In this document: positions 29,625 through 39,071 of the stretch, one piece after another | Position numbering within the stretch: the first letter of the stretch is position 1 | Layout of the letters: each line of letters begins with the position of its first letter | DNA from: Spirabiliibacterium falconis | Lineage (GTDB): Bacteria; Pseudomonadota; Gammaproteobacteria; Enterobacterales; Pasteurellaceae | Direction: 5' to 3' | Length of the DNA: 64,000 bases | Assembly: GCF_014885015.1 (NCBI RefSeq) | Contig: NZ_JABMIJ010000004.1 | Location: 62,001 to 126,000, forward strand | Position numbers and translations under genes: made by a program | The notes under the pieces: model-generated | The model's input: the letters and a program-made list of their open reading frames with translations, nothing else | Told to the model about the DNA's origin: nothing | Database searches by the model: none

Positions 29625-32600
29625 TTAATGATCATCATCGCCATCAAAATCCATATCATCGTCATCACGATGATGCTCTTCATATTCTTTAATAAGCGCT
29701 GGTTTACGCTTTATTTTCGGTCGTTGAACCGCACTTTTACCCTCAACCGCACTTACGTTTTTTGCCACATTCTCATTCGCTAAAGCCTGATGGTCAAGTT
29801 TGAGCTGTTTGCCATCCGCAAGATTTTTAATGTAAACATCGAGTTGATTAAAGGCAATTTCAATATTATGTTGTTTGAATAGCTCATCAATTCGACGATT
29901 GAGGAAATCAATTGTCGGATTGCGATATTCAGTTTGACTCACATAAACACGCAATTCATGATCCAGTGTGCTCGCACCAAATGTTAAGAAATACACAGAC
30001 GGGCTCGGCTCTTTCAGTGCATGCGGTGCTTCATCTGCCGCTTGTAAAAGCAAATCGCGCGTAAGTTCTAAATCTGAACCATACGCCACCCCCACTTCAA
30101 TGACAATTCGTGTTACGGTACTAGATAGCGACCAGTTTGTTAGCCGTTCGGTTACAAATGTTTTATTCGGCACAATGACTTCTTTACCATCAAAATCGAC
30201 GATAGTCGTTGCACGAATGCGAATTTTTGACACGGTACCGCTAAATGAATCAATCGTAATAATATCGCCAATCCGTACAGGACGCTCAAATAAAATAATA
30301 ATACCTGATACGAAGTTAGCGAAAATTTCTTGTAAACCAAACCCTAGCCCAACAGAAAGTGCGGCAAATAACCACTGTAATTTGCTCCACGACATGCCAA
30401 GACTCGAAAATGCACTGCCTGCCCCTAGTGCAATAATTAAATAACTTAAAATGGTCGTGATAGCATAAGGCGCACCTTGTGATAGGCGAATGCGTGAGAA
30501 GACTAAAATCTCTAATACTCCGCTTAAATTTCGCACCACTAAATAGGTTCCCCAGAGAATTAAGAACGAACTCAATAAGTTGAGTAGCGTAATCGACTCC
30601 AACTCTGTTGTGCCGTTTTCGCCAGTGCTGGTTTGTTGCCAGAGACTAATGCCATCAAGATAGTACGCCACACTCAGTAAATCTGACCATACCCAATACA
30701 ATAACCCAACCAGCAAAATCCACATCACAATATCACTGACTTGGCTAATTTGCTGATTAACGGTGGCAATTGCAATTTGCTCTTCTTGTGCATCAACCAT
30801 AAATTCTTCGCCACGCGTTTCTTGCTCTTGCAGCTCACGCTCGCGCTCACGTTTTTCTTTTAACCGACGATAAGCCAATTTACGTGCCGACACCCGAATC
30901 GCACGATGCACAATTTCTCGTAGATAAAACCATAAAATTGTAACTACATAGGTATAGGTAATATATTTGATCAGAATAAGTGCGGTGTAATAATACCCAA
31001 GTATAATTAACACCATCAACGTAATTGGGATCAATACCAATAGCACGCTAAAAATACGCAATACCGTTGTGTAATTAGTTTGTTCACGACTATTTTGGTG
31101 ATCGGTTTGCATATGTTTCACCGCAGTGCTAAAAGCTGGGCGAATTTGAAATAAGAAAATCAGCAATGCCACCATAATCATGGTTTCGCCAAGATAATCG
31201 TTCGTAACCCCTGTATCTTCAAGCCCCGTAAAAATAGAGGCATTTAAGAGCACCACAAGAATTGGGATAGATCGTTTTAGCGTATTACGAAATAATTCAT
31301 TGGTTGTTTGCGAAAAATTAAAGTGACGATAGCTAATGCCATTTGGACGCAATAACGCCAACATAAAAGCAAAAAAGAGCCAAAACAGTGCCATTTTTAA
31401 CGCCCATAGCAAATAAACAAGAGGCGTTTTAAACATAAAAAACAAGATAAGAATCAAACTTGATAGGAAAATAAGTGTGCTTGGTAACGCCAAAATAATG
31501 GTATAGAGCAACACCATAACCGTGCGCCATAAGCTATCACCATTGAGTGTATTCACTTGGGAGTTATGGAATGTAATACGTTTTTTAATCCACTCTTTTC
31601 GCCAATTAATTAAAAATACTGGCGTTAGCAACACCAATAACAGTAATAAAACCGCTGTAATATGCTCACGCCAATGACTAAAGCCCATTAAACTAACAAT
31701 TTGTTTTATTTGTGCGCTCGCCATTTGGGGTAACGTTTTAAACCAGGTCCAGTCCACTGGAATATTACTACGCACCCAGAAACTTTGCTGCTCAAGTTTA
31801 TTTTGTAATTCATTACTAATACTCACGACTTGCTGTTGATTGAGCTCAATATTAATCGCATGGTTAAGTTGCTCATTAAGCTGAGTAATAATATCCGTTA
31901 ATAATTTACGGCGATCTTGCAAAATTGTTGTTAGTTGTTTTTTCTCCACCGCACTAAATTGTGTGTGCTGCTCATTTTCTAAATTTTCAATATAATGAGC
32001 GGGATTAAACACCTCGTCACGTTTTTCATTGACATCAAATAACATCACACGTAACTGCGTGATGCGATTAGGTAAATCACTAATCAAACTATCACTTGGC
32101 AAAGAATGACGTTGCTTATTAATCACTCTTGACAATAATAACGTGCCTTGCAATGCGCTAATTTGTTCTTCTAAGTTACGCTGCGTTTGAATAAGGTTAT
32201 CTAACGTATTACGAATGCGTAATCCATCTTGCACTAACTGATTATTGGTATTGGTTTGATCCAGCAGCTCTTGGCTTAATTTAGAATTTAATGCCAGCTC
32301 AGATTTAATCAATGGGTTGGCTAAATTATTATCACTACTTTGCTCAAGCTGTGCCACTTGTTGCTGCGACAATGCTAAACGCATTTCACTTATTTTTTGC
32401 ACTAAGCGTGTTTGAATGGCTTGGATATATTGCTGCTCTGCTGTTTTTTCGGCGATTTGTGATTCGTATAACGATGTGAGCCGCGACCCGCCATTCAAAC
32501 TCAATTGATTATATTGATTACGCAAGTCAATCAATTTCAATTCAGCTTTATATTTATCACGCAACGAGGCACTCACTTGTGCACTAAACATCAGTTTATT

Positions 32601-33104
32601 CAGTTGTTGCGTTCTCGCGAGATTATCGGTCAATGCACTTTGAATGCGCTCTGGTGCAGAACGTTGCGCAACCAACTGCGTGTTTAAATTGGTCAATTGT
32701 GTTTGAATCTGTTGCAACGTAGCATCATTGCTTGCTTGCAACGCTGTTAATTCATCTAAACTTTTATTTTCCCACTGCTGCGCCACATCATCGGGTTTGG
32801 GTTGATCATTAATTTGATTTAAATTATTTTGGCTTGTTTGAATAAGGCTATCGGCTTGATTGACTGTCTTACGCAGTTCCGTAATCGCATTTTCTTGTTG
32901 CGCGATTTGCGCAAGCAACGCCAAGGTGTCACGCAAATTCGTTAATAAAAGCTCACTATCAGGCTCTTTTTTATCACTTTTTTCTACGGCATCAATTTGT
33001 GCTTGCACATCTGTACTACTTGGTAGCACATCATCTGCTATCGCCAGACTGCTAAAAAGCATCAGCAACAGAATTGACAAGAAACGAAAGCCTAACTTAA
33101 ACAT
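29625..33104 (-). CDS. mscK: Large mechanosensitive channel MscK (KefA)
   Basis: Inner-membrane channel of the MscS superfamily, potassium-dependent in E. coli. It has 1159 residues (E. coli 1120). It has a signal peptide (MFKLGFRFLSILLLMLFSSLAIA), a long periplasmic coiled-coil region (about residues 30-480, many Gln/Leu heptads), about eleven membrane helices, and the MscS core. The core includes SVGLGFGLQEIFANFVSGIIILFERP (pore-lining helix and hinge) and a mixed alpha/beta cytosolic domain. The acidic/His tail ends DDDDMDFDGDDDH. ATG 33104 is preceded by AAGGA; the open frame runs to 33206. The first codons overlap the menE stop by eight bases. Confidence 0.93.
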   Translation of the reverse strand: MFKLGFRFLSILLLMLFSSLAIADDVLPSSTDVQAQIDAVEKSDKKEPDSELLLTNLRDTLALLAQIAQQENAITELRKTVNQADSLIQTSQNNLNQINDQPKPDDVAQQWENKSLDELTALQASNDATLQQIQTQLTNLNTQLVAQRSAPERIQSALTDNLARTQQLNKLMFSAQVSASLRDKYKAELKLIDLRNQYNQLSLNGGSRLTSLYESQIAEKTAEQQYIQAIQTRLVQKISEMRLALSQQQVAQLEQSSDNNLANPLIKSELALNSKLSQELLDQTNTNNQLVQDGLRIRNTLDNLIQTQRNLEEQISALQGTLLLSRVINKQRHSLPSDSLISDLPNRITQLRVMLFDVNEKRDEVFNPAHYIENLENEQHTQFSAVEKKQLTTILQDRRKLLTDIITQLNEQLNHAINIELNQQQVVSISNELQNKLEQQSFWVRSNIPVDWTWFKTLPQMASAQIKQIVSLMGFSHWREHITAVLLLLLVLLTPVFLINWRKEWIKKRITFHNSQVNTLNGDSLWRTVMVLLYTIILALPSTLIFLSSLILILFFMFKTPLVYLLWALKMALFWLFFAFMLALLRPNGISYRHFNFSQTTNELFRNTLKRSIPILVVLLNASIFTGLEDTGVTNDYLGETMIMVALLIFLFQIRPAFSTAVKHMQTDHQNSREQTNYTTVLRIFSVLLVLIPITLMVLIILGYYYTALILIKYITYTYVVTILWFYLREIVHRAIRVSARKLAYRRLKEKRERERELQEQETRGEEFMVDAQEEQIAIATVNQQISQVSDIVMWILLVGLLYWVWSDLLSVAYYLDGISLWQQTSTGENGTTELESITLLNLLSSFLILWGTYLVVRNLSGVLEILVFSRIRLSQGAPYAITTILSYLIIALGAGSAFSSLGMSWSKLQWLFAALSVGLGFGLQEIFANFVSGIIILFERPVRIGDIITIDSFSGTVSKIRIRATTIVDFDGKEVIVPNKTFVTERLTNWSLSSTVTRIVIEVGVAYGSDLELTRDLLLQAADEAPHALKEPSPSVYFLTFGASTLDHELRVYVSQTEYRNPTIDFLNRRIDELFKQHNIEIAFNQLDVYIKNLADGKQLKLDHQALANENVAKNVSAVEGKSAVQRPKIKRKPALIKEYEEHHRDDDDMDFDGDDDH

Positions 33105-34545
33105 AATCGTCCTTTTTTCTCGATAATACAGGCAGCAACTTCTGTAATGCTGCACGTGAAACTTTAATTGCCCCTGAGGTCGTATCAGGCAGTGGATAAT
33201 ACGCAATCGGCTGTTTAAAACGCTCTAATTTGCCACAAATTTGCTGAGCTAACAAGCGACTTTGCAGGGCGAAATCCGCTTGTTTAAATTGTACAAACGC
33301 CACCACCTTATGCCCAAACTCTGCATCCATTTGCCCGACTACATAAGCTTGGTGAACTAAACCTGTTTGATATAATATGCGCTCAATTTCTTCTGGCTGC
33401 ACATTTTCACCGCCACAAATGAACATATTATCCATTCGTCCTGTAATGTTCAATCGTTCGCCATCAAAATAACCGCTATCGCGGGTTTGTAGCCAACCTT
33501 GTGCATTAACAATCGGCATAATCTTACCGTGTTGCCATACCCCCAGAGCGAGCCCTGCACCACGCACCCAAATTTCTCCCTGTTCAATACGTAGTTCTCG
33601 CCCACGCAACAAACCAAAGTGCGGTTTTTCGTCATCGCGCTCAATATAAATGGTCGACGCCATTTCCGTCATGCCATACCCACGAAAAATGCTCAGCCCC
33701 TGCTGACTGGCTTGCTGACATAAAATCGGATCGAGATACGCTCCCCCCAGTAGCACAGCTTGACATTGCCCGAGTACACTTTGCCTGTTCGTTTTCTGTT
33801 GTAAATAACGCCATAGTTGCGTTGGTACCAGCGAGCAATGACTACTCCGTGTGATGTCATTCACAAGATCATCTGATGGAAAAATCAATTTCGCCCCTTG
33901 CGTCAGCCAACGCCACACAATGCCTTGACCAGAGACATGAAATAACGGCAGCGAGTACAGCCACGAATGCTGTGCGGTGAATGCCATTCGCTCACACACA
34001 CCATCTGCATTCGCAATATGCGCCAACACATTATGCACAATCGCTTTCGGCGTTCCCGTTGAGCCTGACGACAATGTCATCGTCAGCCCTTTTTCCCACG
34101 CCCAAACCGCACTTTGCGCTTTGAGCTCAGGCATAAGCTGCGGGATGTTCAGCTCAAGTGCGGTTTCCGCCCAGTAATATGCAAGCTGGTTGTCAGTACA
34201 AATACGCTGAATTTTCGCCAACGGAAAATCAGGATTGATAACCATAACACGCGCACCCACCGCAAGGCTGGCAAGATACAGCAATAACTGCGTTAAACTA
34301 TTTTTTCCGATCAATGCCACACCGCTATTATGCGTAACCCCTTGGGTGATAAGGGCTGCACAAAAACCATCAAGTGCGGTCAACAGCTCACGCCAACGCA
34401 AAACACCAGACGAAAAAAGCAAGTTATCTATTGAACTTGCTTTTATTGAGCCGAACGTGCAGGCAATGGCATCACTGTGCCGCAATCTGCGCAACTGGGC
34501 ATAAAAGGCATGCAGATCAGGCGGTAAAATAGGCTCTGACATCAT
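33097..34545 (-). CDS. menE: o-Succinylbenzoate-CoA ligase
   Basis: Menaquinone synthesis: activates o-succinylbenzoate to its CoA ester through an acyl-AMP. It has 482 residues (E. coli 451). ANL-superfamily motifs: MTLSSGSTGTPKAIVHN (A3, P-loop-like), GYGMTEMAS (A5), RDSGYFDGERLNITGRMDN (A7-A8) and the catalytic lysine in GAIKVSRAALQ (A10). TTG 34548, ATG 34545 and ATG 34542 are all in frame; I give 34545. It overlaps the end of seqA by 29 bases. No other men gene is in this window. Confidence 0.92.
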   Translation of the reverse strand: MMSEPILPPDLHAFYAQLRRLRHSDAIACTFGSIKASSIDNLLFSSGVLRWRELLTALDGFCAALITQGVTHNSGVALIGKNSLTQLLLYLASLAVGARVMVINPDFPLAKIQRICTDNQLAYYWAETALELNIPQLMPELKAQSAVWAWEKGLTMTLSSGSTGTPKAIVHNVLAHIANADGVCERMAFTAQHSWLYSLPLFHVSGQGIVWRWLTQGAKLIFPSDDLVNDITRSSHCSLVPTQLWRYLQQKTNRQSVLGQCQAVLLGGAYLDPILCQQASQQGLSIFRGYGMTEMASTIYIERDDEKPHFGLLRGRELRIEQGEIWVRGAGLALGVWQHGKIMPIVNAQGWLQTRDSGYFDGERLNITGRMDNMFICGGENVQPEEIERILYQTGLVHQAYVVGQMDAEFGHKVVAFVQFKQADFALQSRLLAQQICGKLERFKQPIAYYPLPDTTSGAIKVSRAALQKLLPVLSRKKDDYV

Positions 34546-35125
34546 CAATTAAATCAGCAGGTAAATCCATTGAACTCATCGCACCTTCTAGCATTAACAT
34601 TTTGCGCTGACTATTGGTATTCGTAATCACCCAATAGGGGGTTTCAGGGATTTGTTTTGGCTTGGTATGCGTGCCTGCTTGTAATAATGTGGCTTCATCG
34701 CGTGCAAAATAAACGCGCGTGCGCCCAGACAGTGATTCCGTTGCCTGTGCAAACGTTTCAGGATTAGCACGATAAAGTGCGGTCAAAATCATTAAAAATT
34801 TCACTACGCCTTTGCTTTCGTGCTGAAACGCCTCAGAATCAATCACTTTACGCACACGATTGACCACATGCATAATGGCCTCTTGCGATTGCATTTTTCG
34901 CCCACTGTTTACAGGCTCCGCCGCCACTTTCACCTCATCAAGCGTTGGTGGTGTTGGCTCCGCTTCAACACGTTTCGTAACATTCGGCGCAAGATTTGGC
35001 GTGGAAACATTGTCTGATGATAAATTTAGCAGGCGGCGTAAAATATCCGACGCACTCTCGCCAATTGATTGCGTGTTAGCAACCAGATATTGATAAATTT
35101 CTTCATCAACTTCAATAATTTTCAT
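34517..35125 (-). CDS. seqA: Replication initiation inhibitor SeqA
   Basis: Binds hemimethylated GATC at oriC and behind forks, delaying re-initiation. It has 202 residues (E. coli 181, the extra being in the linker). It has an N-terminal oligomerisation domain (MKIIEVDEEIYQYLVANTQSI plus GESASDILRRLL) and a C-terminal DNA-binding domain (SLSGRTRVYFARDEATLL, TPYWVITNTNSQRKMLM). GAGAGGAGAG-like sequence precedes the ATG. It implies Dam methylation in this organism. Divergent from ybfF, as in E. coli. Confidence 0.96.
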   Translation of the reverse strand: MKIIEVDEEIYQYLVANTQSIGESASDILRRLLNLSSDNVSTPNLAPNVTKRVEAEPTPPTLDEVKVAAEPVNSGRKMQSQEAIMHVVNRVRKVIDSEAFQHESKGVVKFLMILTALYRANPETFAQATESLSGRTRVYFARDEATLLQAGTHTKPKQIPETPYWVITNTNSQRKMLMLEGAMSSMDLPADLIDDVRAYFTA

Positions 35126-35248
35126 GCTTCTCTCCTCTCTTGCGCCCCAGTAAAATCCGTACCTATGGCAGCGATTGCTTGATTTGAATATTATTTTGCC
35201 CCATTATACCTATTTAAAGTGCTTTTAACTACGATTTAACAAATACAA

Positions 35249-36034
35249 ATGTCACAAAATACACAATTTCTCCATTACCAATGGCAAAATGCACAAAAAA
35301 CGGCAAGCACAACACCCACAATTGTGCTATTACACGGCTTGTTTGGTGATTTAAACAATCTTGGCGTCATCGCCCGTGCTTTTGCACAGGACTATCCTGT
35401 GTTAAAAATTGATCTGCGTAACCACGGACATTCATTTCATCGTAGCGAAATGAATTATGAGCTGATGGCACAGGATGTCATTGCCCTGCTTGATCATTTG
35501 CACATTGAAAATATTATCCCTATCGGGCATTCAATGGGCGGAAAAACCGCAATGGCGGTGGCAGATAAACTCGGTACGCGTGTAAATAAACTCGTGGTAC
35601 TTGATATTGCGCCCGTTGCATATGGCAATAATGGGCATGATGATGTATTTCATGCCTTATTTGAAGTGCAGAAAGCCAAACCGAGCACTCGTCAAGAAGC
35701 GAAGCCTATTTTACAACGCCATATTCTCGCAGAAGGCGTGCAACAATTTATGCTCAAATCGTTTGATGCAGCTTCACCTGAACGATTTTTGTTTAACCTA
35801 ACCGCACTTTACCAAAATTATAACCATATTATGGGATGGCAAACGGTGCATATTAATATCCCAACCCTATTTATTCGCGGCGGGCATTCAAATTATGTGG
35901 CAGACAGCTATCTAAGTGCCATTCACGCACAATTTAGTGATGCGCATATTGTGACCATTGAAAATGCCGCCCACTGGCTACATGCAGAAAAGCCAAGTGC
36001 GGTCATTAATGCCATTCAGACATTTCTGGTGTGA
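35249..36034 (+). CDS. ybfF: Alpha/beta-hydrolase esterase YbfF
   Basis: Acyl-CoA thioesterase/esterase of the alpha/beta-hydrolase fold. It has 261 residues (E. coli 254). The nucleophile elbow is GHSMGGK (Ser about residue 93), the oxyanion turn LLHGLFGDLNNLG, and the late histidine is in IENAAHWLHAEKPSAV. The last residues before the tail include an uptake signal (SAV). There is no clear Shine-Dalgarno in front of ATG 35249. Divergent from seqA across 123 bases. The physiological substrate is not known. Confidence 0.92.
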   Translation: MSQNTQFLHYQWQNAQKTASTTPTIVLLHGLFGDLNNLGVIARAFAQDYPVLKIDLRNHGHSFHRSEMNYELMAQDVIALLDHLHIENIIPIGHSMGGKTAMAVADKLGTRVNKLVVLDIAPVAYGNNGHDDVFHALFEVQKAKPSTRQEAKPILQRHILAEGVQQFMLKSFDAASPERFLFNLTALYQNYNHIMGWQTVHINIPTLFIRGGHSNYVADSYLSAIHAQFSDAHIVTIENAAHWLHAEKPSAVINAIQTFLV

Positions 36035-36169
36035 TGGTCATAATTTAACTTTTTTGAAAAGTGTGGTATAGTTCGCACATTTCCAACGGCTTATCATTCT
36101 CACTTAAAAAGAACGGTAAATGCCACAATTTCCATACAGAAAGAACAAAAACAAAATAGGGTAATTAAC

Positions 36170-36694
36170 ATGGCAGTAGTCGGTTTATTCTACGGCAGCG
36201 ACACAGGCAATACTGAAAGCGTCGCAAAAATGATTCAAAAACAATTAGGTGACAATCTCGTTGATATTCGTGACATCGCGAAAAGTACAAAAGAAGACAT
36301 TGAAGCCTATGATTTCATTCTTATTGGCATCCCGACATGGTATTACGGTGAAGCACAAGCCGATTGGGATGATTTTTTCCCTACATTAGAAGAAATTGAT
36401 TTTACAGATAAAATCGTGGGAATTTTCGGCTGTGGCGACCAAGAAGACTATGCAGAATACTTCTGTGATGCAATGGGAACAGTACGCAACATTATTGAGC
36501 CACATGGCGCAACAATTGTGGGACATTGGCCAACGGAAGGTTATCATTTTGAAGTGTCTCAAGCGTTAGTGGATTCAGAAACATTTGTGGGGCTTTGTAT
36601 TGATGAAGATCGCCAGCCTGAGCTGACAGAGCAACGTATTGAAAAATGGTGCAAGCAAATTTTTGATGAAATGTATTTAGGCGAATTAGCCTAA
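36170..36694 (+). CDS. fldA: Flavodoxin I
   Basis: FMN electron carrier for enzymes such as biotin synthase, methionine synthase and radical-SAM activators; it replaces ferredoxin under iron lack. It has 174 residues (E. coli 176), the long-chain class. The FMN phosphate loop is GSDTGNT (9-15), and flavin-stacking residues lie in GIPTWYYGEAQADWDDF and GCGDQEDYAEYFCDAMG. Followed 97 bases later by fur on the same strand, the order also seen in E. coli. Confidence 0.97.
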   Translation: MAVVGLFYGSDTGNTESVAKMIQKQLGDNLVDIRDIAKSTKEDIEAYDFILIGIPTWYYGEAQADWDDFFPTLEEIDFTDKIVGIFGCGDQEDYAEYFCDAMGTVRNIIEPHGATIVGHWPTEGYHFEVSQALVDSETFVGLCIDEDRQPELTEQRIEKWCKQIFDEMYLGELA

Positions 36695-36704
36695 CGATTA
36701 TCAT

Positions 36705-36733
36705 TTGCAATTGATAAATATTCCACATAAAAT
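36705..36733 (+). promoter_or_regulatory. Predicted fur promoter with possible Fur box
   Basis: TTGCAA (36705-36710), 17 bases, TAAAAT (36728-36733). The -35 sits within the inverted repeat TTATCA-N8-TGATAA (36699-36718), whose halves are Fur half-sites though spaced wider than the usual 7-1-7. Autoregulation is plausible, not shown. Confidence 0.5.
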
Positions 36734-36791
36734 ATAAGGAATTTATGTGGCAAGCAAATAAGGCAAACATTGCCTTTTATAGAGAGGAAAT

Positions 36792-37238
36792 ATGTCTGAA
36801 CAAAATATTCAATTACTCAAGAAAGCAGGGCTCAAAGTCACTGAGCCTCGGTTGAAAATTTTGGCGTTAATGCAAGCAACAACCAACACGGAATTACAGC
36901 ATTTTTCTGCGGAAGACATCTATAAAATGTTGCTTGAAGAAGGTGAAGAAATCGGACTTGCTACAGTCTATCGTGTATTAAATCAGTTTGACGAAGCAAA
37001 TATCCTAACGCGTCATAATTTTGAAGGCAATAAATCCGTATTTGAGCTAGCTCCTGTTAGCCACCATGACCATATTATTTGCACAGATTGTGGTAAAGTT
37101 ATTGAGTTTAGTGATGATCTCATTGAAAAACGTCAACGTGAAATCAGTGAAAAATTTGGCATTGAGCTAGAAAATCACAGCCTCTATCTCTATGGCAAAT
37201 GCAACAATGCCAATAAATGTGACGACAGTAAAAAGTAA
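36792..37238 (+). CDS. fur: Ferric uptake regulator Fur
   Basis: Iron-dependent repressor. It has 148 residues (E. coli 148). It has an N-terminal winged helix (IGLATVYRVLNQFDEANIL is the recognition region), the regulatory metal site HHDHIICTDCGKVIEF (H91, H92, H94; C97, C100 for structural zinc), and a C-terminal dimer domain ending in CNNANKCDDSKK. AGAGAGGAAA precedes the ATG. Likely targets inside this window are its own promoter and the Fur-box small RNA near 19.3 kb. Confidence 0.97.
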   Translation: MSEQNIQLLKKAGLKVTEPRLKILALMQATTNTELQHFSAEDIYKMLLEEGEEIGLATVYRVLNQFDEANILTRHNFEGNKSVFELAPVSHHDHIICTDCGKVIEFSDDLIEKRQREISEKFGIELENHSLYLYGKCNNANKCDDSKK

Positions 37239-37275
37239 TTTTTTTACATAAATAGATTGCTTTTATTGTCAAATC

Positions 37276-37343
37276 ATCCCAAAATAGGTCGCCTAATTAT
37301 TTTAGGTTATAAAATAATTATTTTTACTAACTTATTTTGGGAT
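37276..37343. repeat. Nested inverted repeats between fur and the YagU-type gene
   Basis: Outer arms ATCCCAAAATA (37276-37286) and TATTTTGGGAT (37333-37343), eleven bases each and perfect. Inside them a second perfect eleven-base repeat, TAATTATTTTA (37294-37304) and TAAAATAATTA (37310-37320), has a five-base loop. It could be the fur terminator, an operator for the next gene, or a leader structure; the right outer arm covers the GGGA that would be its ribosome site. Confidence 0.6.
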
Positions 37344-37348
37344 TTTTT

Positions 37349-37951
37349 ATGTCTATTTTTCAACAAACTAACCCGAATCGCCGCCGTTATGGCGTTGCCA
37401 TTTTTGTCGGCATTATCGCTGGATTAATTTCCGCTTTCGTAAAATGGGGAGCTGAACATCCATTCCCACCGCGTAGTCCAATTGATCTTTTTGTGGCAGC
37501 ATGTCAAGATCCATCGCAAGCATTGGAGGTCTGTTCTCGTGCATTTCTAAACCCTCCACATGTATTTTTGCGGGATTATTTAGGAATTAACCCTATTGAT
37601 GCGGCATTCACATTTGCTGATCAAGCATTTAACTGGATTGGCGTAACGCATATCATCTTCTCTTTAGTGTTCGCTATCGGCTACTGCCTTGTGGCTGAAG
37701 TATTCCCTAAAATTAAATTCTGGCAAGGTATTGGAGCGGGTCTTATCGCCAATATTTGTGTGCATTACATTACCTTCCCACTCTTAGGATTGACGCCACC
37801 TGTACTTGATTGGCCATGGTATGAGCATATCTCCGAATTGGTTGGGCATATTTTCTGGTTCTGGACCATTGAAATTATTCGTCGTGACTTGCGTAATCGC
37901 ATCACCCATCAACCCGATCCTGAAATGCCATTAGATCAACCTTATCGTTAA
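37349..37951 (+). CDS. YagU-family (DUF1440) inner membrane protein
   Basis: A 200-residue protein like E. coli YagU, an inner membrane protein linked to acid resistance by an unknown route. Visible features are a first helix ([21 protein letters not shown]), then EHPFPPRSP, helices near residues 105-125 ([18 protein letters not shown]) and 135-155, and a last one over [19 protein letters not shown]. Start ATG 37349 was chosen over an earlier non-ATG start four codons upstream because GGGA precedes it. The ribosome site is inside the nested inverted repeat. Confidence 0.82.
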   Translation: MSIFQQTNPNRRRYGVAIFVGIIAGLISAFVKWGAEHPFPPRSPIDLFVAACQDPSQALEVCSRAFLNPPHVFLRDYLGINPIDAAFTFADQAFNWIGVTHIIFSLVFAIGYCLVAEVFPKIKFWQGIGAGLIANICVHYITFPLLGLTPPVLDWPWYEHISELVGHIFWFWTIEIIRRDLRNRITHQPDPEMPLDQPYR

Positions 37952-37959
37952 TCATGCAC

Positions 37960-37988
37960 AAAAAACCGCACTTTCAACGTGCGGTTTT
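37960..37988. terminator. Paired uptake-signal terminator between YagU-type gene and usg
   Basis: AAAACCGCAC, loop TTTCAAC, GTGCGGTTTT between convergent genes, with A and T runs on the two sides. Confidence 0.8.
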
Positions 37989-37999
37989 CTCTTGGTATT

Positions 38000-38968
38000 T
38001 TAATAACCATAATCATGACACAACTGTGCCAATTTTATCCCCAACGTTGCAATCGAAAAGGTTTGATCATCTGCAACTGAGAAAAATGTAACGCCATTTT
38101 CCTGCTCTTCAATCGCACTAATATGTAATGTAGGCTCTAATTCCCCCGCTTTTACAGGGGTTAACACCTCTTTTTCATACACAGTAACCAAATCATTTTG
38201 TTGCCACTGCAACAATAGATTATCCAAAGGCATTTGGTACTCGCCCCACACACTCACATGTTGAGCAAGCCCGTAGAAAACCGCACTTTGAATCGGGTGA
38301 AGTGTCAGTTCAACTTCTGCAGGTAACACTTTCCGAAATTGTTGCAATAAGCGAGCTTGACTAAAGTGCGATGCTGTAAATGGGGCAACATTAAATGCCA
38401 AACGTGGCTCATCTTCATCAAGCCCAATTCCATTAAGCAGTTTTGCTGTCTGTCCAGCGAGGCGGCGCACTTGCTCTTCATTAACATAGGACGCAGGCAA
38501 TAGTGAGCTGACAACCACATTCGACACCGCACTTTCTAAGAGTGGTGCAATGGCCAAAATAAGTTGGCTAATTTGAGGGTCGGGCAAAGAAACAATATTG
38601 TGATTGCGTAATTGCTCAAGCTGCGCCTCATTCACACTCGGCACCACCAATGGCACATCATGCAAACTGGCAAATATGCCTAATAAATCCACAACAACAC
38701 ATCCATTTTGTGCCGCCTGATGAACCGCTTGTGCATGTTCAATATTGCCCGCAAAAAAGAAATACCGCACTTCACTCCATGCAATGTCATCCATCGCTTT
38801 TTGTGCCACAGCCCGATTATTGAAACGCACCCCTTGTTCATCACCAAACGGTATAATATCCGCCGCGACTACATTTTCCACAGGCAAGTCACTGTGTTCT
38901 AATGCTTCAATTACTTTTTCAGCTAGCGCAAATTCCGCTGCAATCACCACATTCATCATTTCTGGCAT
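38000..38968 (-). CDS. usg: USG-1-type protein (aspartate-semialdehyde dehydrogenase homologue, probably inactive)
   Basis: A 322-residue protein aligned by eye with E. coli Usg, a relative of aspartate-semialdehyde dehydrogenase with no known activity. Shared stretches are VVDLLGIFA-DVPLVVPSVNEAQL, LAGQTAKLLNGI-LDEDEPRLAFN and HPIQSAVFYGLAQHVSV. The catalytic cysteine of true dehydrogenases is replaced in VSLPDPQISQL (about residues 126-136). The N-terminal glycine motif of the NAD(P) fold is also lost (VVIAAEFALAEKVI instead of GxTGxxG). GGGGA lies ahead of ATG 38968. A structural or regulatory role is more likely than catalysis. Confidence 0.85.
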   Translation of the reverse strand: MPEMMNVVIAAEFALAEKVIEALEHSDLPVENVVAADIIPFGDEQGVRFNNRAVAQKAMDDIAWSEVRYFFFAGNIEHAQAVHQAAQNGCVVVDLLGIFASLHDVPLVVPSVNEAQLEQLRNHNIVSLPDPQISQLILAIAPLLESAVSNVVVSSLLPASYVNEEQVRRLAGQTAKLLNGIGLDEDEPRLAFNVAPFTASHFSQARLLQQFRKVLPAEVELTLHPIQSAVFYGLAQHVSVWGEYQMPLDNLLLQWQQNDLVTVYEKEVLTPVKAGELEPTLHISAIEEQENGVTFFSVADDQTFSIATLGIKLAQLCHDYGY

Positions 38969-39071
38969 AATTTCCCCTAACTGTGCAACTGCACGTTGAC
39001 TTTTTTATTGACATCATGCGCTATTTTACGCAATTCTATGGGCTAAGTCTTAAAAAATTTATGGAGGTTAT

